Assembly: GCF_001189235.2 (NCBI RefSeq) | Contig: NZ_LFIP02000002.1 | Span: 124,411 to 188,410, forward strand | Reading direction: 5' to 3' | DNA length: 64,000 nt | Source: Bradyrhizobium embrapense | GTDB taxonomy: Bacteria; Pseudomonadota; Alphaproteobacteria; Rhizobiales; Xanthobacteraceae | Part shown: positions 36,111 through 44,818 of the stretch, in pieces | Layout: each line of letters begins with the position of its first letter | How positions within the stretch are numbered: the first letter of the stretch is position 1 | Position numbers and translations under genes: made by a program | The notes under the pieces: generated by a model | Database searches by the model: none | What the model was told of the DNA's origin: nothing | Seen by the model: only the letters and a program-made list of their open reading frames with translations

Positions 36111-36524
36111 ATGGCGCGTCATGTGATTGCTCCGGTGGACGAACTGCCGCCGGGGTCGCGGAAATTCCTCGAGATCGACGGACGGCCGATCGCAATCTTC
36201 AACGTCAAGGGCGAGTTCTTCGGCCTGCTGAACCGCTGCCCGCATCAGGGCGCGGCGCTGTGCGAGGGGCCGCTGATCGGGCTCGCCTCGTCGTCCGACC
36301 CCGGCGAGATCGAATACACCAAGCTCGGCGAGATCCTGCGCTGTCCCTGGCACGGCTGGGAGTTCGATATCCGCACCGGCCAGTCCTATTGCGACCCGCG
36401 CCGCTTCCGCGTGCGCGCCTACCCGGTCAGCGTCGAGCCCGGCACCAATGTGGTGAAGGGGCCGTATGTCGCCGAGACCATCAAGGTCGCGGTAGAGAGC
36501 GACTACGTGGTGGTGGACCTCTGA
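36111..36524 (+). CDS. Rieske [2Fe-2S] ferredoxin-like protein
   Basis: A 137-residue soluble Rieske protein starting at ATG 36111. The cluster ligands are Cys-His in CPHQGAALC and Cys-His in CPWHGWEF, spaced as in Rieske ferredoxins and oxygenases. It has no catalytic iron domain, so it acts as an electron carrier or as a separate Rieske subunit. The insert between the two motifs (LIGLASSSDPGEIEYTKLGE) is longer than in classical ferredoxins. It is the third gene of the amidohydrolase cassette. No oxygenase or reductase lies next to it. Confidence 0.87.
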   Translation: MARHVIAPVDELPPGSRKFLEIDGRPIAIFNVKGEFFGLLNRCPHQGAALCEGPLIGLASSSDPGEIEYTKLGEILRCPWHGWEFDIRTGQSYCDPRRFRVRAYPVSVEPGTNVVKGPYVAETIKVAVESDYVVVDL

Positions 36525-36530
36525 CCGCGC

Positions 36531-36636
36531 GTCATTCCGGGGCGCCGCCAAGCGGCGAGCCCGGAATCCATTTCTCCGCTTGGATATGTCGCCCGATGGA
36601 TTCCGGGCTCGATGCTGCGCATCGCCCCGGAATGAC
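36531..36636. repeat. Intergenic palindromic repeat, family E
   Basis: GTCATTCCGGGGC at the left end pairs with GCCCCGGAATGAC at the right. The inner arms GAGCCCGGAATCCAT and ATGGATTCCGGGCTC also pair. It fills the gap between the convergent Rieske and TcuB-like genes and may serve as a bidirectional terminator. Confidence 0.8.
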
Positions 36637-36645
36637 GGCGGGCAA

Positions 36646-37755
36646 TTATTCGCCGTGCACCATCATCTGCCGTTCCCGTGCGTAGCGCACCAGCGCGACG
36701 AAACGGTAGATGCCGTGGACGAATTTTCCGTAAGGCATGGTGATGAACAGCGCGAATACCACGCCGAGATGCAGCGCCAGCAGCGGGCCCATCGCGGCGC
36801 TCTCGCGCCACAGCAGCAAGGCAAGGCCGGTGACGCTAGTCAGGAACAGCATCAGGATGAACGCGGTGTCCATGCCCATCTGCTGCGCGTCGACCAGCAC
36901 GCGGTCGCGTTTCCATTTCTCCGACAGGAGCCCGATCGGGCCGACCACGAGGCCGATGCCGCCGAGCGTGCCGAGCACCACCGGCAGGTCCCACCACGCA
37001 TAGGGCGCCTCGCGCGCCAAGAGGTAATGGTAGAGCGTGCCGACGCAGGTCGCGGCGAAGCACAGGGCGAAGCCGTAGAAGGTGAGGTGGTGATACAGCT
37101 TGCGGCGGTCGGTCGGATGATCGTCCTCGTTGAAGCAGCCGACGCCGCCACCGTCGAGATAGCGCAATTCGCCGGCATCGCGGACCGCCTGCAACAGCGA
37201 TCTTGCGTCGGTCGTCATGCCGGCCGGCTCGCCGATATCACGCCAGAACGCCCGCACGCCCATCACCAGCGCGAGGATCGCGTAGAGCAAAGCGGCGCCG
37301 AACAGCAGCGCCATCGCATTATGCGGCATCAGTTTGTAGAACGCGCCGGGACCAGTGTGGATGCCGGTGAGCACGCCGCGGTCGTTGATCGCGGCGAAGC
37401 CGAAGATGAAGGCGGCAACGCTGAGTGCTGCGATCAGGCTGATGACGAGACCGTTGCGCGCGAACGCGCCGGAGAAGGCCCGCGGCCAGGCATAGGCGGC
37501 GTAGGACTCTGCGCGCGCCACCGCCAGTGTCTTCGGCACATTGACGTTGAACTCGTGCGGCGGCGAGAACTGGCAATCCGTGTAGCAGGCGCCGCAGGCG
37601 TGGCACAGATTGGCGAGATAGTTGAGGTCGCCGTCGGAGAAGGCGCGACGCATCTCCATCGCGGGAAACACCGCGCACAGGCCCTCGCAATAGCGGCAGG
37701 AATTGCACACCGTCATCAGACGGTCGGCTTCCTGCAAGATTCTCGTCCCGTGCAT
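36646..37755 (-). CDS. tcuB: TcuB-like membrane Fe-S protein (tricarballylate utilisation)
   Basis: A 369-residue protein from ATG 37755 (MHGTRILQEADRLM). The N-terminal part carries two C-x2-C-x2-C-x3-C sets (CNSCRYCEGLC and CHACGACYTDC) for two [4Fe-4S] clusters. About six membrane spans follow with scattered His residues. This matches TcuB/CobZ-type proteins, which reoxidise the flavin of TcuA and pass electrons to the membrane. It follows the esterase gene by 14 bases in one operon with the TcuA-like gene. Confidence 0.87.
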   Translation of the reverse strand: MHGTRILQEADRLMTVCNSCRYCEGLCAVFPAMEMRRAFSDGDLNYLANLCHACGACYTDCQFSPPHEFNVNVPKTLAVARAESYAAYAWPRAFSGAFARNGLVISLIAALSVAAFIFGFAAINDRGVLTGIHTGPGAFYKLMPHNAMALLFGAALLYAILALVMGVRAFWRDIGEPAGMTTDARSLLQAVRDAGELRYLDGGGVGCFNEDDHPTDRRKLYHHLTFYGFALCFAATCVGTLYHYLLAREAPYAWWDLPVVLGTLGGIGLVVGPIGLLSEKWKRDRVLVDAQQMGMDTAFILMLFLTSVTGLALLLWRESAAMGPLLALHLGVVFALFITMPYGKFVHGIYRFVALVRYARERQMMVHGE

Positions 37756-37769
37756 CGCGCGTTGGTGTC

Positions 37770-38804
37770 CTATTTCTTGGTGAGCCCTTTGCCTTCCAGC
37801 CATGTCTGGATCAGGCCGGCGACCTCGGCGTTGTTCTTGTCCATCATCATCATGTGCGAATTGCCTGTGATGCCGGCCTTGGGCAGGTCGACCACGTCGA
37901 CGCTGCCGCCGGCGGCGCGGATGGCGTCGGCAAAGGCGCCGCCGGTGGCGCGGATCTTCGGCCAGCGCGAATCGCGCTCGATGTAATCGCCATAAACCAT
38001 CAGCGTCGGGATGTTCTTCAGGACGTCGACCTTGGCGGGATCGCCGACCCCGGCCGGCTCGATGGCGATCAGCGCCTTGACCTTGTCGGGCCGCGCCTGC
38101 GCGACCTTGAAGCCGAACGTGCCGGCCTGGCTGTGGAACAGGATGATGCAGGGGCCGACGCGATCGATCTCGGCAATGTAGGCCGCGATCGTCGCGTCGT
38201 CGGTGGTGGTCCAGCGCGGCACGTTCTGCTTGACGAAATTTTCGTAGCCTTCGTTCGGGAACTGGCTGCCCGGCATCAGGCGGCGCTTGGCCGGATCGGG
38301 ATCGTAGGAGCCGGGGCCGTCGCCGATGCGGAAGCGCTCGAACGGATTGGCAGTCGTGAGGAACACCGGCTCGCCCTTGAAGATATCGGGATATTGCGCC
38401 CAGCCGGCGCGGCCGCGCTCGACGGCGTCCGAATTGTAGACGCTCCAGCCCCTGCGCAGGAAGTAGTTCAGCCAGCCCTCGCGGCCGTCCGGCGTCGTCT
38501 CATAGGTGACGCCGGTCAGGCCGCCGCCGTGCCACAGCAACAGCGGATAGGCGCCCTTCTCGTTTTGCGGCAGGAAGTACTGCACGTACATCTGCTCGAC
38601 CTGGTAGGTGCCGTTCGGATCGACTTTTGCGGGCACGCCGCCGGGCGTGAAGGTAACTTCTTTCACCGGCTTGCCTGATATCTCGACGAGGCGGCCGCCG
38701 ACATGAAACGAGCCCATGTCGCGCAGCGCGATCGGCTCGGCGGCGTGGCTGGCGGCCGAGGCCATCAGGATCGCCGCAGCGGCGAACATCGCAACACGTG
38801 ACAT
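37770..38804 (-). CDS. Exported alpha/beta-fold esterase inside the tcu locus
   Basis: A 344-residue protein starting at ATG 38804, with a signal peptide ending ASAASHA, so it is probably periplasmic. The oxyanion segment LLLWHGGGLTG is followed by a nucleophile elbow read as ILFHSQAGTFG (HSQAG in place of GxSxG). A candidate catalytic His is in GNSHMMMM near the C-terminus. It lies between the TcuA-like (24 bases) and TcuB-like (14 bases) genes. An exported esterase in that position would release a tricarboxylic or related acid from an ester before uptake (inference). It does not resemble the longer carboxylesterase type B fumonisin esterases in size. Confidence 0.8.
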   Translation of the reverse strand: MSRVAMFAAAAILMASAASHAAEPIALRDMGSFHVGGRLVEISGKPVKEVTFTPGGVPAKVDPNGTYQVEQMYVQYFLPQNEKGAYPLLLWHGGGLTGVTYETTPDGREGWLNYFLRRGWSVYNSDAVERGRAGWAQYPDIFKGEPVFLTTANPFERFRIGDGPGSYDPDPAKRRLMPGSQFPNEGYENFVKQNVPRWTTTDDATIAAYIAEIDRVGPCIILFHSQAGTFGFKVAQARPDKVKALIAIEPAGVGDPAKVDVLKNIPTLMVYGDYIERDSRWPKIRATGGAFADAIRAAGGSVDVVDLPKAGITGNSHMMMMDKNNAEVAGLIQTWLEGKGLTKK

Positions 38805-38828
38805 CGCTCCTCCCCGATCGCGCGGCAC

Positions 38829-40229
38829 TCAATTCCGCGCATTCTTCGCCGCTTCCCGGCCGGCGACACGGCCGAACACGCTGCCGATGGTCATGCCGAT
38901 GCCGGCGGCGTAGCCCTTGCCGAGCACGTTGCCGGCCATGATCTCGCCGGCGGCGAACATGTTGGCGGACGGCTTGCCGTCCTTCATCAGCATTCGCGCC
39001 TCTCTGTTCACGCGGGTACCGAGATAGGTGAAGGTGATGCCGGGCCGCACCGGATAGGCGAGGTAGGGCGGCGTGTCGATCTTGCGCGCCCAATGCGTCT
39101 TCGGCGGCGTGATGCCTTGGGTAGCACAGTCGTCGAGGTTGGTGTGGTCGAACGTCCCGGGTTGCACCGCGGCGTTGAACTCGGTGATGGTCTTTTCCAG
39201 TGCCGCGGCATCGAGCTCGAGCTTGCCGGCAAGCTCGGCGATCGTCGCGCCCGCGATCGGCGGAAACAGCGTCGGCATGAAGCTCGTCACGACGGTCGAG
39301 TCGAAAATGATGTACGCGATCTGGTCCGGCTGCGCGGCGACCAGGCGGCCCCAGATCGCATAGCGCTTCGGCCAGATGTCCTCGCCTTCGTCGTAGAAGC
39401 GCTCGGCATGCCTGTTGACGACGATGCCGAACACCACCGAGTCGTGCCGAGTGATGATGCCGCCGTCGAATTTCGGCGCACGGGCATCGATCGCGACCGC
39501 GTGGCACTGCGTGGGATCGCCGATCTCCTGCACGCCCTTGGCGAGCAGCATCTTGAGGATCGTGCCGCGGTTATAGGGTGTGCCGCGGATCAGGAAATTG
39601 TCGGCGGCCTCGCCCCAATATTGCTTCAGCCATTCGATGTTGGCCTCGAAGCCGCCGGCCGCCCCGACCAGCGTCGAGGCGCGCACCTCGGTCTTGCCGC
39701 CGACCGGCTGCTTCAGCTGCGCTGACAGGAACATGCCGTCCTCGATCACGAGGTCGATCACCTCGGCATCGTAGAGGATGTCGACGCCGAGCTCCTCGGC
39801 GGTGCGATACAGCGCGTTCAGCATCGCGCGGCCGCCGCCGAGGAAGAACGAGTTGGTACGGCCAAGGCTCAGCGTGCCGCCGAGCGAGGGCTGCCAGCGC
39901 ACGCCTTGTTCGACGATCCAGTTCAGGATGTCCTTGGACTCGTGGATCATGAAGCGCGCCAGTTCCTCGTCGGTCTGGCCGCCGGTCACCAGCAGCAAAT
40001 CCTTCCAGAACTCCTCCTCGGTGTAGGGACCGGTGAGGATCTCGGTCGCCGCGTCATGAGCGCAGCGCATGTTGCGGGTGTGGCGGGTGTTGCCGCCACG
40101 GTAGAACTTCGGGGCCCCCTCCAGCACCAGCACGGAGGCGCCGGCGCGCCGCGCGCTGATCGCAGCACAGAGGGCGGCGTTGCCGCCGCCGATCACCAGC
40201 ACGTCGAACCTGCGTGTCAGATCAACCAT
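38829..40229 (-). CDS. tcuA: TcuA-like FAD-dependent tricarballylate dehydrogenase
   Basis: A 466-residue flavoprotein of the fumarate reductase/succinate dehydrogenase flavoprotein family. The dinucleotide motif VLVIGGGNAALCAAISA is at residues about 10-26, GGNTRHTRNMR follows, and the C-terminal FAD loop is MFAAGEIMAGNVLGKGYAAGIGMTIGSVFGR. TcuA oxidises tricarballylate to cis-aconitate, and the order tcuC, tcuA, tcuB here supports that or a related tricarboxylate. The ATG is at 40229. It is followed by the esterase within 24 bases. Confidence 0.87.
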   Translation of the reverse strand: MVDLTRRFDVLVIGGGNAALCAAISARRAGASVLVLEGAPKFYRGGNTRHTRNMRCAHDAATEILTGPYTEEEFWKDLLLVTGGQTDEELARFMIHESKDILNWIVEQGVRWQPSLGGTLSLGRTNSFFLGGGRAMLNALYRTAEELGVDILYDAEVIDLVIEDGMFLSAQLKQPVGGKTEVRASTLVGAAGGFEANIEWLKQYWGEAADNFLIRGTPYNRGTILKMLLAKGVQEIGDPTQCHAVAIDARAPKFDGGIITRHDSVVFGIVVNRHAERFYDEGEDIWPKRYAIWGRLVAAQPDQIAYIIFDSTVVTSFMPTLFPPIAGATIAELAGKLELDAAALEKTITEFNAAVQPGTFDHTNLDDCATQGITPPKTHWARKIDTPPYLAYPVRPGITFTYLGTRVNREARMLMKDGKPSANMFAAGEIMAGNVLGKGYAAGIGMTIGSVFGRVAGREAAKNARN

Positions 40230-40277
40230 GCGCTCTTGTTATCGCTGTCGGCATGGAAAGCAACAGGGGCAGGCGAA

Positions 40278-40327
40278 TGAGCATGATCCGGAAAAGTGTG
40301 TAGCGGTTTTCCGAAAGATCATGCTCA
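40278..40327. repeat. Intergenic palindrome, family C (GAGCATGATC)
   Basis: TGAGCATGATC (40278-40288) and GATCATGCTCA (40317-40327) are perfect 11-base inverted arms. They enclose CGGAAAAGTGTG and GGTTTTCCG, which also pair. This element is common between genes in Rhizobiales. It lies between the MFS and flavoprotein genes of the tcu locus. Confidence 0.82.
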
Positions 40328-40359
40328 AATAAGGAGTCTGCCCCGAATGCATATGCCAA

Positions 40360-41685
40360 TCACGCAGCAACCGTCTCGCGCTGCTCGATGGTCTGGCCGC
40401 CACGATAGACGATCAGTGCGGCGATGATGCCGAGCGCCGCGCCGAACATCAGCCAGTAGGCCGGGGAGGCCTTGTCCCCACCGGTCATGCTGATCAGCTT
40501 GGTTGCGACAAAGGGCGTCGAGGTGCCGAAGATGCCGGCCGCCAGCGCGAACGCGATCGAGAAGCAGGTGGTGCGGACATGCGCCGGCACGATCTCGACC
40601 AGACAACCCAGCATCGTGCCGCTGTAGACGCCAAAGTAGAACGAGAACATCATTTGCACCGCGAGCAGCTTCCCGAGCGTGGGCTCATGCGCGAGCCACG
40701 ACAGGGCCGGATAGGCGGTCACGAACGACAGGCTCGCGATCGCGATCAGCACCGGCTTGCGGCCGATCCGGTCGGACAGCGCGCCGCCGACCGGATTCCA
40801 GATGAAATTCGTCACCGCGACGAGCAGGGTCACCAGCAGCGTCCCGGACGCCGAAAGGTGCAACTCCTTGCCGAAGCCGGGCGCATACACGGTGATGAAA
40901 TAGAACGTCGTGGTGGTCAGCACCGCGATCATCATGCCGAGGATGACGATGCGCCAGTTCTCGATTGCCGAGGCGAACACTTCGCTCGGCGTCGGATGCT
41001 TCTTCATGGCCAGGAAGGCCGGCGTTTCCTCGAGCGAACGCCGCAACATGAAAATGACGGGAATGATGATGCAGCCGACGAAGAACGGGATGCGCCACTT
41101 GGCGACGCCGCCGATCGCATCGAGGAAAGTGTCGCCGGGCATCACTTCGCGCAACAGATAGCCGATGATCGCCGCAACGAAGATCGCAACCTGCTGGCTG
41201 GACGATTGGAACGAGGTGTAGAAGCCGCGGTTGCCGGGTGTTGCGATCTCGGAGAGGTAGACGGACACGCCGCCCAGCTCGACGCCGGCCGAAAAACCCT
41301 GGATCAGGCGGCCGATCAGGACGATGATCGGCGCTGCAATGCCGATTGCCGCATAACCCGGGCAGAACGCGATCACGACGGTGCCCAGCGCCATCAGCGC
41401 CAGCGTCACGATCAGGCCTTGGCGGCGGCCGATGCGGTCGATGTAGGAGCCGAGCACGATCGCGCCCACGGGGCGCATCAGCGCGCCGAGCCAGAACACG
41501 CCATAGGCGTTGAGAAGGGCCGCCGTCTCGTTCTGGGCAGGAAAGAACGCCTTCGCGATGTCTTGCGCATAGAAGCCGAACAGGAAGAAGTCGAATTGTT
41601 CGAGGAAATTGCCACTGGTCGCGCGCAGGATGGCGCCGAGACGCGACTTGATTTGCGGCACTTGTGATGAACTCGACTGCGACAT
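40360..41685 (-). CDS. tcuC: MFS transporter, TcuC/citrate-proton symporter-like
   Basis: A 441-residue, 12-span transporter of the metabolite:H+ symporter family. Motifs are SGNFLEQFDFFLFGFYA near residue 25, GSYIDRIGRRQG (loop 2-3), GRLIQGFSAGVELGGVSVYLSEIA, and GALSDRIGRKP (loop 8-9). Close relatives carry citrate or tricarballylate. It lies in front of the TcuA-like gene (130 bases with a repeat between) and behind the LysR gene, all on the minus strand. It should bring the acid into the cytoplasm. Confidence 0.88.
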   Translation of the reverse strand: MSQSSSSQVPQIKSRLGAILRATSGNFLEQFDFFLFGFYAQDIAKAFFPAQNETAALLNAYGVFWLGALMRPVGAIVLGSYIDRIGRRQGLIVTLALMALGTVVIAFCPGYAAIGIAAPIIVLIGRLIQGFSAGVELGGVSVYLSEIATPGNRGFYTSFQSSSQQVAIFVAAIIGYLLREVMPGDTFLDAIGGVAKWRIPFFVGCIIIPVIFMLRRSLEETPAFLAMKKHPTPSEVFASAIENWRIVILGMMIAVLTTTTFYFITVYAPGFGKELHLSASGTLLVTLLVAVTNFIWNPVGGALSDRIGRKPVLIAIASLSFVTAYPALSWLAHEPTLGKLLAVQMMFSFYFGVYSGTMLGCLVEIVPAHVRTTCFSIAFALAAGIFGTSTPFVATKLISMTGGDKASPAYWLMFGAALGIIAALIVYRGGQTIEQRETVAA

Positions 41686-41860
41686 AACGCCCTTTCCTCC
41701 CCGTGACCAAACGGCCGGCGCAAATTGTTTCGCCAGCCAAGGCAGTTACCTGCCATATGCGGCAATCTGGCACGGCTGTCCGGCGCGACCAACCCGAAAT
41801 CGCGCCGCCGCTATCGGAAAAAAGCCGTAGGGGGGAATCGCTGTTGCGGCGTGCGCCGCA

Positions 41861-42760
41861 TCAAGGCGCGGTATGCGCGGTGGCGCCGAGCCAGGAGCGG
41901 AATGCGGAGAGCTTCGGTGAATCGGCGCGTCCCTGCGGCGTGACCAGATAGAAGCCGGCGTCGGCAGGCAGCGCGATCTTGAAGGGAACCACGAGGCGGC
42001 CCTTGGCGATGTCGTCCTGCACGTAGGAGGTGCGGCCCATCGCGATGCCGATGCCGTCGATCGCAGCCTGGATCGTTACGAACAGCAGGTCGAAGGTCAC
42101 CCCCGGCTGCTTGGAGATGTCGGTCGGCAATCCGGCCGCGGTCAGCCACAGCCGCCAGTCGTCGCTGTTGGCATTGCTGGTGTGCAGCAGCACGTGGTCC
42201 CTAAGGTCTTCGGGGCATTTGAGCGGCCTGGTTCCATCCAGCAGCGACGGACTGCACACCGGAAACAGCTCGTCCGCCATCAGCCAGTCCGCGCGCAGGC
42301 CCGGCCATTGGCCGCGGCCATAGCGGATCGCCGCATCGACCTTGTCGCGCTGAAAGTCGACCAGGCTGGTCGAGGTGGTGATGCGGACGTCGATGCCGGA
42401 ATGCGTTTCCTGGAATGCCGACAGCCGCGGCAGCAGCCATTTGGCGGCGAGCGATGCCAGCGTCGAGACGGTCAACACGTGATCGTCGTCCCGGCGCAGC
42501 AGGCGGTCGGTCGCAAGCCTGAGGTCGTTGAAGGCGGCGCGGACGCCCGGAAGGTATTCGGCGGCCTCCGGCGTCAGGCTCAACGAGCGGTTCTGGCGGA
42601 CGAACAGACGAACGCCGAGCTCTTCCTCGAGGCGCCGGATCTGATGGCTGATCGCGGTCTGCGTCACGTTCAGTTCGGACGCCGCGACCGTGAAGCTCAT
42701 GTGCCGCGCGGCGGCCTCGAACGCTCTCAGGCCGTTCAACGACGGCAGGCGGCTGGTCAT
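41861..42760 (-). CDS. LysR-family regulator, probable regulator of the tcu locus
   Basis: A 299-residue GcvA-like regulator. I prefer ATG 42760 (MTSRLPSLNGLRAFEAAARH) to the one six codons earlier. The helix-turn-helix is in FTVAASELNVTQTAISHQIRRLEEELGVRLF. The effector domain includes DAAIRYGRGQWPG and IAMGRTSYVQDDIAKGRLV. It lies upstream of the tcuC-like gene in the same direction. TcuR of enteric bacteria is also a LysR protein, so control of this locus is plausible. It is divergent from the DUF1127 gene (118 bases). Confidence 0.87.
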   Translation of the reverse strand: MTSRLPSLNGLRAFEAAARHMSFTVAASELNVTQTAISHQIRRLEEELGVRLFVRQNRSLSLTPEAAEYLPGVRAAFNDLRLATDRLLRRDDDHVLTVSTLASLAAKWLLPRLSAFQETHSGIDVRITTSTSLVDFQRDKVDAAIRYGRGQWPGLRADWLMADELFPVCSPSLLDGTRPLKCPEDLRDHVLLHTSNANSDDWRLWLTAAGLPTDISKQPGVTFDLLFVTIQAAIDGIGIAMGRTSYVQDDIAKGRLVVPFKIALPADAGFYLVTPQGRADSPKLSAFRSWLGATAHTAP

Positions 42761-42878
42761 CTCAGGACGGTCTCCCAATACATGACTTTATTTCATGCGA
42801 AGCGGTACAAAGTGTCGTTTGTGAACAGACCGAATAGCGCCAATATTACCGCCAAAAGGTTACCGAGAGGAGCCGCAA

Positions 42879-43082
42879 ATGTCTATTTTCACCAATGAAT
42901 CGATGACAAATCATCATACGCCGGGCCTGTTGGATCAGGTCGGTGAGACCCTGCATGTCTGGTGGGATCGCTATGAGCGCCGCCGCGAGTTGTCGCAGTG
43001 GACCGAGCGCGACCTGCACGACATCGGCATGTCCCGCAGCGACATCGTTTTCGAGACCGACAAGCCGTTCTGGCGGGCCTGA
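42879..43082 (+). CDS. DUF1127 small protein
   Basis: A 67-residue protein starting at ATG 42879 after GAGAGGAG. The C-terminal half contains the DUF1127 core: WWDRYERRRELSQWTERDLHDIGMSRSDI. Small DUF1127 proteins with this arginine-rich helix have been tied to RNA binding and phosphate or stress responses in alphaproteobacteria (family knowledge). The GNAT gene follows 70 bases downstream in the same direction. Confidence 0.88.
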   Translation: MSIFTNESMTNHHTPGLLDQVGETLHVWWDRYERRRELSQWTERDLHDIGMSRSDIVFETDKPFWRA

Positions 43083-43152
43083 TGGGCCGCCATCGCCGGC
43101 GCCGCCTCGATCGAGGGGTGCCGGCCAATTCTTCACCCCCGAGGAGCGTGTC

Positions 43153-43776
43153 ATGACTGCGCTGCATCTCGACGATCTCAAGCAATACTCTGATGTGCTG
43201 CGCGCCAAGGACGGCAGCGAGGTCAAGGTGCGCTTCGTCGAGCCGCGCGACCGCGAAGAGCTGCAGGCTTACATCCGCTCGCTCTCCGCCGGGTCGCGTT
43301 ACAATCGCTTTCTGGGTGCACTCAGCGAGCTGCCGAAGATGGAGCTCGAGCGTTTTATTCACGTCGGCGAGGCTGACCGGTTCACGGTGGTCGCGACGAT
43401 GCTGGTCGATGGTTTTGAGACCATCGTCGGCGAAGCCCGCTACGCCTTCCATGCCGATACGTCGAGCGTCGAGTTCGGCCTGTCGATCGATGACCGGTGG
43501 CAGGGCCACGGCATTGGCAAGGCGCTGTTGAAGAACCTCGAATGCCGCGCGGCGTCTTTCGGAGCCGAGCGCATCTTCGGCGACACGCTGCGCTCCAATA
43601 CGGCGATGATCGGCCTCGCCCGCAAGTCCGATTACGCCTTTACCCAAAGCCCCGGCGACTGGAAGCTGGTGCGCTTTGCGAAGGAGATCCACGTCGAACC
43701 GCAAGACATTCCCTGTGCCAGCTGGCGGCTCGCCGTCACTTCCCGCTCGGCCGTGATGTCCTCGCTTGCGGTTTGA
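43153..43776 (+). CDS. GNAT-family acetyltransferase
   Basis: A 207-residue protein from ATG 43153, preceded by GAGGAG. It contains VRFVEPRDREELQAYIRSLS at the N-terminus, the EFGLSIDDRWQGHGIGKALLKNLE acetyl-CoA pyrophosphate loop (Q/R-x-x-G-x-G/A form: RWQGHGIG), and a C-terminal NTAMIGLARKSDYAFTQ. Many such proteins in this order modify small molecules or proteins; the substrate is not inferable. It ends at a strong terminator hairpin. Confidence 0.87.
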   Translation: MTALHLDDLKQYSDVLRAKDGSEVKVRFVEPRDREELQAYIRSLSAGSRYNRFLGALSELPKMELERFIHVGEADRFTVVATMLVDGFETIVGEARYAFHADTSSVEFGLSIDDRWQGHGIGKALLKNLECRAASFGAERIFGDTLRSNTAMIGLARKSDYAFTQSPGDWKLVRFAKEIHVEPQDIPCASWRLAVTSRSAVMSSLAV

Positions 43777-43783
43777 CTGACTA

Positions 43784-43819
43784 GGCCCGGTTCTGGCCCC
43801 TCCAGAACCGGGCCCTTTT
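43784..43819 (+). terminator. Rho-independent terminator after the GNAT gene
   Basis: A perfect 13-base stem (GGCCCGGTTCTGG and CCAGAACCGGGCC) with a five-base loop is followed by CTTTTCTC. It begins eight bases after the stop of the GNAT gene. Confidence 0.82.
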
Positions 43820-43828
43820 CTCTAACCT

Positions 43829-43955
43829 CCCCTTGAAAAGGGGAGGTCGCTTTGCTCGCTAGAGCAAAGCGGGTGGGGATCAACTCTCTCCCCGAGCAGC
43901 GGTACTTGTGGCTGACCCCCATCCCGACCTTCCCCCTTGCAGGGGGAAGGAGAAG
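43829..43955. repeat. Intergenic palindromic repeat, family B-related
   Basis: CCTCCCCTT/AAGGGGAGG at the left (hairpin), GCTTTGCTC/GAGCAAAGC in the middle, and CCTTCCCCCTT/AGGGGGAAGG at the right make a set of nested hairpins. It fills the space between the GNAT terminator and the enoyl-CoA hydratase stop. Confidence 0.7.
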
Positions 43956-43966
43956 AGGCTGCGCGC

Positions 43967-44797
43967 CTAGTTGCCCCGAAACACCGGCTTGCGCTTCTCG
44001 ATGAAGGCCTGCACGGCCTCCTTGTGATCGGCCGTTGTGGTCAGGCGGATCAGCCGCTCGGCCTCGTGGTCGCGGGCGGTGGCGAAGTCGAATTGCAGCG
44101 CCTCGTCGAGATTGTCCTTCATGTAACGCAACGCGAGCGTCGGACCTTCGGCGATCGATTTCGCCAGCGCAAACGCTTCGTCCTGCAGCGTCTCGTCCGG
44201 CACCACGCGGTTGACGAGACCGATCTGCTCGCATCTTGCGGCATCGACCTTCTCGGAGGTGAACATCAATTCGCGGGCGCGCGAGGTGCCGACCAGGCGT
44301 GTCAACAGCCAGGCCATGCCGTAGTCGCCGCTCAGCGCCACGCGCAGATAGCCGGTCGAGATGAAGGCGGATTGCGCCGCGATTCGGATGTCGCAGGCCA
44401 TCGCGATCGCAAGGCCCGCGCCCACCGCGGGGCCGGGCAGCGCGGCAATGGTCGGCTTGCGCACCGAGGCGAGCGCGCCGGTCAAGAGGCGCTGGCGCTC
44501 CTGCAGGTCCGCGACCTTGTCCTCATAGGACATTTCGAGCTTCTTCGGATCGCGATTGGCGCCCATGCCCTTGACGTTGCCGCCGGCGCAGAACGCCTTG
44601 CCGGCGCCGGTGACGAGCAGCACGCCGACCTCGGGGTTCTCGCCGCAGCTCCGGATCATCGTGCGCAGCGCCGGCGTCAGCGTGTCCGACAGCGAGTTGC
44701 GGGCGTCCGGACGGTTCAGCGTGATGACGGCGACGCGGTCGCGGATCATGCAGAGCAGTTCGTCGGTGCCGGTCTCGATCTTGATTTCAGCGGTCAT
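43967..44797 (-). CDS. Enoyl-CoA hydratase/isomerase family protein
   Basis: A 276-residue crotonase. Motifs are LNRPDARNSLSDTL, the oxyanion loop GAGKAFCAGGNVKGMG and PGPAVGAGLAIAMACDIRIA. At the position of the second catalytic Glu it reads LSGDYGMAWLLTRLVG, so a Gly-Asp pair replaces the usual Glu. That would make it closer to isomerases or other crotonase activities than to a classic hydratase. It lies upstream of, and is read in the same direction as, a fatty-acid or CoA-linked gene group. Confidence 0.85.
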   Translation of the reverse strand: MTAEIKIETGTDELLCMIRDRVAVITLNRPDARNSLSDTLTPALRTMIRSCGENPEVGVLLVTGAGKAFCAGGNVKGMGANRDPKKLEMSYEDKVADLQERQRLLTGALASVRKPTIAALPGPAVGAGLAIAMACDIRIAAQSAFISTGYLRVALSGDYGMAWLLTRLVGTSRARELMFTSEKVDAARCEQIGLVNRVVPDETLQDEAFALAKSIAEGPTLALRYMKDNLDEALQFDFATARDHEAERLIRLTTTADHKEAVQAFIEKRKPVFRGN

Positions 44798-44818
44798 GTT
44801 TCCTTCCCCTATTTATCT

